Under the pieces are notes generated by a model that was not told where the DNA came from, did no database searches, and worked only from the letters and a program-made list of their open reading frames with translations. Shown here piece after piece: positions 1 to 5,501 of a stretch of DNA of 5,501 nt. Every line of letters begins with the position of its first letter. The first letter of the stretch is position 1. The position numbers and the translations under genes were made by a program. This DNA comes from Allobrachymonas sp. (GTDB taxonomy: Bacteria; Pseudomonadota; Gammaproteobacteria; Burkholderiales; Burkholderiaceae_C). The stretch lies in contig JAGPIR010000098.1 in NCBI GenBank assembly GCA_018054915.1, forward strand, positions 1 through 5,501, given 5' to 3'.

Positions 1-1226
1 CCTTCAGCACCAAATTCTTCGAACGCCTGGCCAGGGCCCAGCCGCGGCATGCCGGATTTTTTCACCTGCTGGGTGAAGTGGAAGTTGTATTCGGCTTCTG
101 GGCCATGGTGCTGGTGGGCGCCATGGCCGCGATGCAGGGCGGCGCCGAAGCCGTGCGCTATGTAGAGAGCCGCCAGTACACCGAACCGCTGTTCGTGTTT
201 GTGGTGATGGTGGTGGCGGCCTCGCGCCCGATCCAGCAGGTAGCACGCAGCCTGGTGGTGGTACTTTCGCGGTTGCTGCCCATACCCGGCCATCTGGCCA
301 AAGTTTGGGTGTGTCTGTCTGTTCTGCCCTTGCTGGGTTCCTTCATCACCGAACCGGCTGCCATGACGGTGGCGGCTCTGGCCCTGCGCCCGCTGCTGTT
401 TGTGCGGGGCTTGCCCCAGAAGATCAAATACCTGGCGCTGGGCGTGCTCTTTGTGAATATTTCCATCGGCGGCACCCTGACATCATTTGCCGCGCCGCCG
501 GTGCTGATGGTGGCAGCGAAATGGAACTGGGACAGCGCGTTCATGACCAGCACATTTGGCTGGAAAGCCGCCATTGCCGTAGTGATCAACGCGACCGTTG
601 CAACCCTGGCCGTTGGCCGGTGGCTGCGCAACCCTGCCGCCCGCAACATCACCCTGAATGCGCAGGAGCGGGCCACGCACCATGACGCAGCTTTCGTGCC
701 GTGGGTGGTCTGCGCGGTGCACCTGCTGTTTCTTGCGGGCATCGTGTTAACTGCCCACCATCCGGTGCTGTTCATCGGGCTGTTTCTGCTGTTCATGGGC
801 TTTGTGCAGGCGTATAAAACCTACCAGTCGCCGCTCATTCTCAAGGAGGCGCTGCTGGTGGCCTTTTTCCTGGCGGGGCTGGTAGTGCTGGGCGGACTGC
901 AGCAATGGTGGCTGCAACCCATCGTTTCGCGCCTGTCTCCGACCGTGCTGTTTTTCGGTGCAACGGTGCTCACCGCCATTACCGATAACGCCGCCCTGAC
1001 CTATCTGGGTTCGTTGATCGACGGTTTGTCCGACGTGGCGCGCATCATGCTGGTGGCGGGCGCCGTCACGGGCGGCGGCCTGACGGTGATTGCCAATGCG
1101 CCCAATCCCGCGGGTGTGGCCCTGCTCAGAAACGGATTTGAAGATGAAACGATTGGCGCTGGCGGCTTGCTGCTGGGTGCCCTGACCCCCACCCTGGTGG
1201 CGGCTGCGGCCTTCTTGCTGCTGTAG
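1..1226 (+). CDS. Putative Na+/H+ antiporter family membrane protein (5' truncated by window edge)
   Basis: Polytopic inner-membrane transporter that resembles, from memory, the Pfam family 'putative Na+/H+ antiporter' (Na_H_antiport_3). The ion exchanged is not proven by the sequence. The frame is open from base 3 with no stop, and the residues before the GTG at 78 (ending HLLGE) look like family sequence. The real start is therefore probably left of the window and the GTG is internal. Numbering from the GTG codon as residue 1, long hydrophobic stretches lie near 5-20, 37-48, 77-108, 118-146, 162-179, 206-245, 256-275, 288-313, 322-350 and 362-382. Conserved-looking motifs are FITEPAAMT (89-97), GGTLTSFAAPPVLMVA (131-146), ITDNAALTYLG (301-311) and NAPNPAG (340-346). 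The last two recall the NhaD/ArsB ion-transporter superfamily. The gene ends with TAG at 1224-1226 and converges on cueR. Family assignment is fairly sure; substrate is uncertain. Confidence 0.83.
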   Translation, partial: FSTKFFERLARAQPRHAGFFHLLGEVEVVFGFWAMVLVGAMAAMQGGAEAVRYVESRQYTEPLFVFVVMVVAASRPIQQVARSLVVVLSRLLPIPGHLAKVWVCLSVLPLLGSFITEPAAMTVAALALRPLLFVRGLPQKIKYLALGVLFVNISIGGTLTSFAAPPVLMVAAKWNWDSAFMTSTFGWKAAIAVVINATVATLAVGRWLRNPAARNITLNAQERATHHDAAFVPWVVCAVHLLFLAGIVLTAHHPVLFIGLFLLFMGFVQAYKTYQSPLILKEALLVAFFLAGLVVLGGLQQWWLQPIVSRLSPTVLFFGATVLTAITDNAALTYLGSLIDGLSDVARIMLVAGAVTGGGLTVIANAPNPAGVALLRNGFEDETIGAGGLLLGALTPTLVAAAAFLLL

Positions 1227-1274
1227 GCGCATGGCCATTGCGGTGGCGCCAGCGCGGGCAAGGACCAGCCGTGC

Positions 1275-1287
1275 AACCGATGCGGTT
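1275..1287. terminator. Small hairpin in the antiporter/cueR convergent gap (weak terminator candidate)
   Basis: The 77-bp gap between two convergent stop codons holds a perfect 5-bp inverted repeat, AACCG - ATG - CGGTT. It sits 48 bp after the antiporter stop and 17 bp after the cueR stop, so it could serve either direction. There is only a short T run (three T, 1286-1288) on the plus strand and three A on the other side, so it is not a convincing intrinsic terminator. No gene or other site is visible in this gap. Confidence 0.25.
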
Positions 1288-1303
1288 TCCGCGTCTGGGC
1301 CCG

Positions 1304-1693
1304 TCAGCTGCCAGCCAGATCCTGCAGGATGGGGCAATCGGGGCGCTCGTCGCCCTGGCAGCATTGCACCAATTTTTCCAGGGTCTGCCGCATGGATTGC
1401 AATTCGTCGATCTTGCGCTGCAACTGCTGCATGTGCGCCTGCGCCAGCGCCTTGACCTGGCGGCTGGGGCGCTGGCGGTCGTGCCACAGACTGAGCAAGC
1501 CGCTGATGTCCTTGATCGAAAAACCCAGGTCGCGCGCCCGCCTGATGAAACGCAGAACGTGCACTTCGCGCTCGCCATACTGGCGGTAGCCCGTGTCACT
1601 GCGCGTGGCCGGCGGCAGCAGGCCCACGCTTTCGTAATGGCGGATCATTTTGGCCGTGATGCCCGAGGCCTTGGCGGCCTGTCCGATATTCAT
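1304..1693 (-). CDS. cueR: CueR-like MerR-family copper-responsive transcriptional activator
   Basis: Cytoplasmic dimeric activator predicted to sense Cu+ and activate copper-efflux promoters by DNA distortion. The 129-residue protein has the MerR order: an N-terminal winged helix-turn-helix (about 1-70, with MNIGQAAKASGI, MIRHYESVGLL and TGYRQYG), a long dimerisation helix (about 79-110), and a C-terminal metal loop. The loop has Cys112 and Cys120 with seven residues between (CQGDERPDC), matching the E. coli CueR ligands in position as well as spacing. Ser77, typical of the branch that senses +1 ions, is present. An extra Cys111 adjoins Cys112. The protein stops at 129, without the Cys/His-rich tail that I recall in E. 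coli CueR. The ATG overlaps the copA stop (ATGA, 1690-1693) and no strong Shine-Dalgarno is seen, so translational coupling to copA is likely. Expression should come from the copA promoter. Confidence 0.93.
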   Translation of the reverse strand: MNIGQAAKASGITAKMIRHYESVGLLPPATRSDTGYRQYGEREVHVLRFIRRARDLGFSIKDISGLLSLWHDRQRPSRQVKALAQAHMQQLQRKIDELQSMRQTLEKLVQCCQGDERPDCPILQDLAGS

Positions 1694-4143
1694 GGTTTTG
1701 TTGCTTCAGAGGATTGTTGCGCCGCGCTGCCACGCCAGCGTCTGAGCGTGAGCGCATTGAGTACCACGCTCACGCTGCTGAACGCCATGGCCGCACCCGC
1801 AATCACCGGGCTGAGCTGCCCCAGCGCCGCCAGCGGAATGCCCAGCGTGTTGTACAAGAAGGCCCAGAACAGACCCTGCCGGATCTTGCCGTAGGTGCGG
1901 CGCGAGACATCCAGCGCATCGGCCACCAGACGCGGGTCGCCGCGCATGAGCGTGATGCCGGCCGCTTCCATGGCCACGTCGGCGCCGGTGGAAACAGCCA
2001 GCCCTACGTCTGCGGCCACCAGGCTGGGGGCGTCATTGATGCCATCGCCCACCATGGCCACCACGGCGCCCCGGCTGCGCAGATCGTTAATGATGCGCAC
2101 CTTGTCGTCGGGCAGCAACTGTGCGTGCACGGCGTCGATTCCCAGCGCCCGCGCCACCGCCTGGGCGCTGCCGGCGTTGTCGCCCGTAAGCATGACGGTT
2201 TGAATGCCCAGCGCCTGCAACCGCTGGATGGCCGGGTACGCAGCAGGCTTGATGGTGTCGCCAAAGGCCAGCAGGCCCAATACCTGCGCCGCATCGCCTG
2301 GCCCGCGAATCAGCCACGAGAGGCTGTAGCCCTGGTTTTGCAAGGCGTCGGCGCGGGCCTGCAGCGCACCGGCCTGCGCACCGCTTTCCTGCAGCAGCCG
2401 GCTGCTTCCCAACAGTAAGGTGCGGCCTTCCACCACGCCCTGCACGCCGCGTCCCGGCAGAGCCTTGGCGTCCTGCACATCCGGCACGGACACCTGTTGC
2501 GCCCGCGCCTGCTGCATGACGGCGTGCGCCAGCGGGTGGTCGCTGTGCTGCTGCAGGGCGGACGCCAAACGCAACACATCGGCGGCCAGTACGCCCGCGG
2601 CGGGCTCGTGCGCCACCAGCGCGGGCTTGCCTTCGGTGAGGGTTCCGGTCTTGTCGAACGCTACGGTTGTGACGGCATGCGCCACCTCCAGCGCCTGGGC
2701 GTCCTTGATCAGGATGCCGTGGCGCGCGGCCACGCCGGTGCCCGCCATGATGGCCGTGGGCGTGGCCAGCCCCAGCGCGCAGGGGCAGGCAATGACCAGC
2801 ACCGCCACCGCATGGATCAGCGATTGCTCGACGCCCGCCCCGTAAAGCAGCCAGCCGGCCAGCGTGACCGTTGCCACCACCAGAACCGCCGGTACAAACA
2901 CGGCGCTGACCGCATCGACCGTGCGCTGGATCGGCGCCTTGGCCGCCTGCGCCGATTCGACCATGCGGATGATGCGCGCCAGCGTGGTTTCGGCGCCCAC
3001 AGCAGTGGTGCGCACGCACAGCACGCCTTCACCATTGACCGATCCGCCGGTAACGCGATCACCCACTCCACGCGCCATCGGCAGGCTTTCTCCGGTGATG
3101 AGCGATTCGTCCACGTGGCTCTGCCCGTCTTCGACCAGTCCATCGACCGCCACGCGCTCACCGGGGCGGACCCGCACAATGTCCCCCACGGACAATTGCT
3201 CCACGGGCGTTTGCACCTCCTGATCGCCCACCAGCACACGGGCCGTGGTCGGCCGCAGCGCATGGAGCGCGCGGATGGCATCGGCCGTTTGCCGCTTGGC
3301 GCGCGCCTCCAGCCACTTGCCCAGCAGCACCAGCGTGATGACTGCGGCCGAGGCCTCGAAATACAGATGCGGTTCGTGCATCGTCGCCCCGTGACCCTGC
3401 TCCACCGCCAGCGCATGCCGCAGCAACAGATAGAGCGACAAGCCGTATGCCGAGGAGGTGCCCAGCGCCACCAGTAGGTCCATATTGCCGCTGCGCGCCT
3501 TGATGGCCCCCCAGGCCGCACGGTAAAACCGCGCGCCGAGCCAGAATTGCACTGGCGTGGCCAGCAGCAACTGCCACCAGCCGCCGGGCATCCACTCGAC
3601 ACCCCAAGGCAGCAGCAGCATAGGCAGCACCAGCGGCGCCGTAAACACCCCGGCTGCGGCCACCGGCCACCAGGACGGCATGCCTTTTTTCGCATCGGCC
3701 GGTTGCGCCGGCTCCACTGCCCTGGCCGCGTAGCCCGCCTGCTGGACGGCAGCGGCCAGCGTGGCAAACGAAACACCATCCACCGCCTGCACCGTGGCTT
3801 TTTCGGTGGCCAGATTCACACTGGCCTGCAGCACGCCGGGAACCTTCAACAGGGCCTTTTCCACCCGGCCCACGCACGACGCGCAACTCATGCCCTCTAT
3901 CAGCAATTCGGTCATACCCGTTCTGACGCCGTATCCCGCACGCTGTATGGCTTCTAACAACTGCGCGGCTGTTACCGCTGCATCGGCTTCAATCTGCGCC
4001 TGCTCGGTGGCCAGATTCACGCTCGCCGCCTGCACACCCGGCACCTGGCGCAGGGCTTTTTCAATGCGGCCAGCGCACGACGCGCACGTCATGCCCTCGA
4101 CAGGGATCTGGATGGATGATGGGAAAACGCTGCGTGCATGCAT
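1690..4143 (-). CDS. copA: Copper-exporting P1B-type ATPase with two N-terminal HMA domains
   Basis: Inner-membrane pump that uses ATP to export Cu+ from the cytoplasm. The 817-residue length is normal for a bacterial CopA. Two heavy-metal-associated domains lead the protein: residues about 11-73 (GMTCASC, Cys20/Cys23) and 78-140 (GMSCASC, Cys87/Cys90). The ATPase core follows: actuator TGES (350-353), membrane metal site CPC (453-455), phosphorylation motif DKTGT (497-501, Asp497), the P1B HP motif (536-537), TGDN (653-656) and GDGINDAP (699-706). The last membrane helices carry YN (764-765) and MxxSS (786-790). CPC with YN and MxxSS defines the Cu+ (P1B-1) subgroup. No key residue is missing. 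The ATG at 4143 lies about 26 nt below the predicted transcription start. No clear Shine-Dalgarno precedes it and no better in-frame start is seen before Met18. It is first in an operon with cueR and is divergent from copZ. Confidence 0.97.
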   Translation of the reverse strand: MHARSVFPSSIQIPVEGMTCASCAGRIEKALRQVPGVQAASVNLATEQAQIEADAAVTAAQLLEAIQRAGYGVRTGMTELLIEGMSCASCVGRVEKALLKVPGVLQASVNLATEKATVQAVDGVSFATLAAAVQQAGYAARAVEPAQPADAKKGMPSWWPVAAAGVFTAPLVLPMLLLPWGVEWMPGGWWQLLLATPVQFWLGARFYRAAWGAIKARSGNMDLLVALGTSSAYGLSLYLLLRHALAVEQGHGATMHEPHLYFEASAAVITLVLLGKWLEARAKRQTADAIRALHALRPTTARVLVGDQEVQTPVEQLSVGDIVRVRPGERVAVDGLVEDGQSHVDESLITGESLPMARGVGDRVTGGSVNGEGVLCVRTTAVGAETTLARIIRMVESAQAAKAPIQRTVDAVSAVFVPAVLVVATVTLAGWLLYGAGVEQSLIHAVAVLVIACPCALGLATPTAIMAGTGVAARHGILIKDAQALEVAHAVTTVAFDKTGTLTEGKPALVAHEPAAGVLAADVLRLASALQQHSDHPLAHAVMQQARAQQVSVPDVQDAKALPGRGVQGVVEGRTLLLGSSRLLQESGAQAGALQARADALQNQGYSLSWLIRGPGDAAQVLGLLAFGDTIKPAAYPAIQRLQALGIQTVMLTGDNAGSAQAVARALGIDAVHAQLLPDDKVRIINDLRSRGAVVAMVGDGINDAPSLVAADVGLAVSTGADVAMEAAGITLMRGDPRLVADALDVSRRTYGKIRQGLFWAFLYNTLGIPLAALGQLSPVIAGAAMAFSSVSVVLNALTLRRWRGSAAQQSSEATKP

Positions 4144-4175
4144 GGTGATTTTGTGGAAGCCTGGGTACTGGCGAC

Positions 4176-4206
4176 AGTCTGAACCTTTCCATCATAGGAA
4201 GGTCTG
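4176..4206 (-). promoter_or_regulatory. CueR-type promoter/operator driving copA-cueR
   Basis: On the minus strand a -35-like CAGACC (4206-4201) and a -10-like CAGACT (4181-4176) are separated by exactly 19 bp, the long spacer typical of MerR-family activated promoters. The spacer carries a dyad centred on 4193 (4183-4203), with outer arms ACCTT and AAGGT and eight of ten base pairs matched. This resembles the known CueR box of copA promoters. The -10 is poor, as expected for a promoter needing an activator. Transcription would begin near 4169, about 26 nt before the copA ATG. The site is read from the sequence; binding is inferred. Confidence 0.82.
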
Positions 4207-4256
4207 GCAATCCAACACAATACCCTTGCTGCTTGCGCGGTCATACCGCACGTCCA

Positions 4257-4287
4257 TTGACCTGCCCATGATGGGAAGGCGCAGAGT
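4257..4287 (+). promoter_or_regulatory. CueR-type promoter/operator driving copZ
   Basis: A -35 TTGACC (4257-4262) is followed after exactly 19 bp by a weak -10 CAGAGT (4282-4287). The spacer contains an interrupted dyad centred on 4270 (arms CCTGCCC and GGGAAGG around ATGAT), with eight of ten pairs matched across 4260-4280. The layout matches the copA-facing site, and both share the central ATGAT when read along their own transcript strand. Transcription would start near 4294, about 29 nt before the copZ ATG. CueR is the obvious regulator because its gene lies in the adjacent operon. Confidence 0.8.
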
Positions 4288-4311
4288 GGGCGGCATCCCT
4301 ACATCCGAATC

Positions 4312-4318
4312 AGGAGAG
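4312..4318 (+). promoter_or_regulatory. Ribosome binding site of copZ
   Basis: AGGAGAG ends four bases before the ATG at 4323, with the GGAG core six bases away. This strong Shine-Dalgarno fixes the copZ start and contrasts with copA and cueR, which lack an obvious one. Confidence 0.8.
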
Positions 4319-4322
4319 ACCC

Positions 4323-4523
4323 ATGCCTGTTTTTAGCGTCCCGAACATGAGTTGCGGCCATTGCGTCAGCGCCATCACCCGCGCCATTGCCGATGCCGAC
4401 CCCGCTGCCACGGTCGCAGCCGACCTGGAACACCGCCGCATCACCGTCACCGGGGGCAGCCTCGACGCTGAAGCCTTGCGCGCCATCATCGCGGATGCTG
4501 GCTACCCCGCAACCGCAACGTAG
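4323..4523 (+). CDS. copZ: Small HMA-domain copper chaperone (CopZ/Atx1-like)
   Basis: A 66-residue cytoplasmic protein made of one heavy-metal-associated domain, the usual size for a copper chaperone. The metal loop is MSCGHC (residues 9-14), with Cys11 and Cys14 as ligands and a histidine just before the second cysteine. The rest fits the beta-alpha-beta-beta-alpha-beta fold: FSVPNM, a helix from about 13 to 24, a strand near HRRITVTG, and a C-terminal helix LDAEALRAIIADAGY. It is predicted to carry Cu+ to the HMA domains or membrane entry site of the neighbouring CopA and to buffer cytosolic copper. It is divergent from copA, has its own CueR-type promoter and a strong ribosome binding site, and ends at TAG 4521-4523. 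Copper as the metal is inferred from context; the sequence alone shows a soft-metal HMA protein. Confidence 0.88.
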   Translation: MPVFSVPNMSCGHCVSAITRAIADADPAATVAADLEHRRITVTGGSLDAEALRAIIADAGYPATAT

Positions 4524-4526
4524 GCG

Positions 4527-4596
4527 AACCGCTGCCTGCTTCAAGCGCCCGCTTGCGTCCTGTGGCAGGCGCACAAGTGGCCTGCCTGCAGCGGTT
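4527..4596. repeat. Three-way (cloverleaf-like) inverted-repeat structure downstream of copZ
   Basis: Starting three bases after the copZ stop, AACCGCTGC (4527-4535) pairs perfectly with GCAGCGGTT (4588-4596). Nested inside are two hairpins: CAAGC-GCCC-GCTTG (4542-4555) and GGCAGGC (4564-4570) with GCCTGCC (4580-4586) around a 9-nt loop. Together these form a 9-bp outer stem with two side arms. No T run follows in either direction, so it is not a classical intrinsic terminator. It may protect or end the copZ mRNA, or be a member of a dispersed palindromic repeat family. It has no tRNA hallmarks. Confidence 0.5.
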
Positions 4597-4619
4597 GTTG
4601 AAAACACCGGCGCTCAAGC

Positions 4620-4662
4620 CCCTGCCAAGACTGTCACGGTAGTTTTAGACACACTGGCAGGG
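4620..4662. repeat. Long interrupted hairpin in the copZ/cysA convergent gap
   Basis: CCCTGCCA (4620-4627) and TGGCAGGG (4655-4662) are perfect complements. After a small internal loop, TGTC (4632-4635) pairs with GACA (4648-4651) around a 12-nt loop. No T tract follows on the plus strand. The stem could stop or stabilise either of the two converging transcripts (copZ from the left, cysA from the right). The remaining gap to 4740 shows no gene and no other clear signal. Confidence 0.45.
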
Positions 4663-4740
4663 TCAACGGCACAGCTCGCGCTTCCTCATGGCAGGCGGCA
4701 CGGGCGCGAACAAGATGGCCATCGGATTCAGCGTATTGGC

Positions 4741-4773
4741 ATATAAAGAAAAATCAAATGCAAGCCGCTTGAT
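4741..4773 (-). terminator. Possible cysA terminator: small hairpin and T-rich run
   Basis: On the minus strand a 5-bp inverted repeat (ATCAA at 4773-4769 with TTGAT at 4757-4753, 11-nt loop) overlaps the cysA stop codon. It is followed by a T-rich run, TTTTTCTTTATAT, down to 4741. A competing CAAG/CTTG hairpin (4761-4771) occupies the same bases. The stem is short and AT-rich, so only the T run and its position favour a terminator. Confidence 0.35.
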
Positions 4774-5501
4774 CGACAAATACCTGGGCAGTGCGCGGCA
4801 CAACCCGCAAAATATCGCCTTCTTTGAACCCTTGGGCACGGAAAGTATCTGCGGTGATATGGGCTTCGATCACCGCGCCAGAAGCCAGGCCTGTATCGCC
4901 GAGCGGATGCAGTTCGAGCCGCGCCACCGAACCCATGACCATGGTGCGGGTCAGTTGCGCGGGCATGCCCTTGGCACCCGGCACGTTGGGCTGCACATCC
5001 AACTCGTGCGGGCGCACATAGGCAAAGGCACGGGCGTTATGCGCATCGCCCAAATGCGGCGTCCGAATGCTCAGGGCGCTGCCTTCCTGGCCTATGTGCA
5101 ACGCGCCCTCATGAATGCGGCCATGGAACAAGTTGACGTTGCCCAAAAAGCCATACACAAACGGGCTGGCAGGCTTGTCCCATACTTCTTGCGGTGAACC
5201 TGCTTGCTCGATCTGTCCGTGGTTCATCAGCACTACGCGGTCGGCCACTTCCAGGGCTTCTTCCTGATCGTGCGTCACAAAAATACTGGTGACGTGCAAC
5301 TCGTCATGCAGGCGGCGCAGCCAGCGGCGCAGCTCTTTGCGCACCTTGGCGTCCAACGCGCCAAACGGCTCGTCCAGCAGCAACACGCGCGGCTCCACAG
5401 CCAAAGCACGAGCCAAGGCAATGCGCTGACGCTGACCACCCGAAAGCTGTGAGGGGCGGCGATCGGCCAGCCAGTCGAGTTGCACCAGCTTGAGCAACTC
5501 C
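4754..5501 (-). CDS. cysA: Sulfate/thiosulfate ABC transporter ATP-binding protein (N-terminus outside window)
   Basis: Cytoplasmic ATPase that powers sulfate/thiosulfate uptake with a CysT/CysW-type permease and a periplasmic binding protein. About 248 codons are visible. The frame is still open at the right edge; the TTG at 5497 is an internal leucine codon, not a start. Numbering from it, the ABC signature LSGGQ is at 18-22, Walker B RVLLLDEP at 37-44 (Asp42, Glu43), the D-loop GALD at 46-49 and the switch histidine His76 in FVTHD. The segment GALDAKVRKELRRWL and the VADRVVLMNHGQIEQ stretch are typical of CysA. Residues about 125-240 form the C-terminal regulatory/TOBE-like region. CysA proteins are usually near 350-365 residues, so roughly 110 residues including Walker A lie outside. 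It converges with copZ. Other CysA-like importers (molybdate, spermidine) are less likely. Confidence 0.92.
   Translation of the reverse strand, partial: ELLKLVQLDWLADRRPSQLSGGQRQRIALARALAVEPRVLLLDEPFGALDAKVRKELRRWLRRLHDELHVTSIFVTHDQEEALEVADRVVLMNHGQIEQAGSPQEVWDKPASPFVYGFLGNVNLFHGRIHEGALHIGQEGSALSIRTPHLGDAHNARAFAYVRPHELDVQPNVPGAKGMPAQLTRTMVMGSVARLELHPLGDTGLASGAVIEAHITADTFRAQGFKEGDILRVVPRTAQVFVDQAACI

Noticed and set aside
158..796. 212-codon minus-strand frame opposite the antiporter
   Set aside because: The plus-strand frame has coherent membrane segments and conserved motifs; the antisense frame has neither.
2087..3019. 310-codon minus-strand frame within copA in another register
   Set aside because: It is a Gly/Arg/Ala-rich shadow of the copA coding frame; copA carries all expected motifs without a frameshift.
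2497..3477. Long plus-strand open frame (326 codons) opposite copA
   Set aside because: It lies entirely inside the well-supported copA gene. The composition (rich in Arg, His, Gln) is typical of antisense frames in GC-rich DNA, with no recognisable domain.
4527..4596. tRNA or small structured RNA gene suggested by the cloverleaf shape
   Set aside because: The outer stem is 9 bp, only two inner arms exist, and there is no T-loop sequence, anticodon arm or CCA end. No promoter of its own is visible.
4299..4607. 102-codon minus-strand frame opposite copZ
   Set aside because: copZ has a strong ribosome binding site, a CueR-type promoter and an intact metal motif; the antisense frame has no support.
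4741..4747. TATAAA-like -10 element on the plus strand
   Set aside because: No matching -35 at a proper distance and no plus-strand gene follows; the AT-rich patch is better explained as the T run after cysA on the other strand.
4688..5197. 169-codon plus-strand frame running into cysA from the convergent gap
   Set aside because: Most of it is antisense to cysA, no ribosome binding site precedes it, and the product shows no domain.
5495..5497. TTG as the start codon of the cysA fragment
   Set aside because: The frame stays open to the window edge, and a CysA protein must have a Walker A region upstream, so this is an internal leucine codon.

Overview
The window is GC-rich bacterial DNA with tightly packed genes. 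The gene families, the copA-cueR order and the sulfate-type CysA suggest a betaproteobacterium, probably Comamonadaceae (Comamonas, Acidovorax or Delftia type). That placement is inferred from general resemblance and was not tested by a search. No insertion sequence, phage gene, CRISPR array, tRNA or rRNA is visible. The region reads as ordinary chromosome.

Layout: (1) 1-1226, plus strand: 3' part of a polytopic membrane protein of the putative Na+/H+ antiporter family, already open at the left edge. (2) 1227-1303: short convergent gap with one small hairpin. (3) 4143 down to 1304, minus strand: a two-gene copper operon, copA (Cu+-exporting P-type ATPase) followed by cueR (MerR-family copper sensor), joined by an ATGA stop/start overlap. 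(4) 4144-4322: divergent regulatory region with two separate CueR-type promoters, one facing copA and one facing copZ. (5) 4323-4523, plus strand: a 66-residue single-domain copper chaperone, copZ-like. (6) 4524-4753: convergent non-coding gap with several inverted repeats. (7) 5501 down to 4754, minus strand: 3' part of cysA, the ATPase of a sulfate/thiosulfate importer, cut by the right edge.

The centre of the window is a self-contained copper-tolerance module. CueR should sense cytosolic Cu+ and activate both divergent promoters. The chaperone would carry Cu+ to the ATPase, which would export it. Because cueR lies downstream of copA in the same transcript, the sensor is predicted to raise its own level when copper is present. 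This is inferred from operator position and gene order. The antiporter and cysA show no functional link to the module.

I see no clearly undescribed system. The most useful second looks are the paired CueR operators with nearly identical promoter geometry, the positive-feedback gene order, and the folded palindromic DNA between copZ and cysA.
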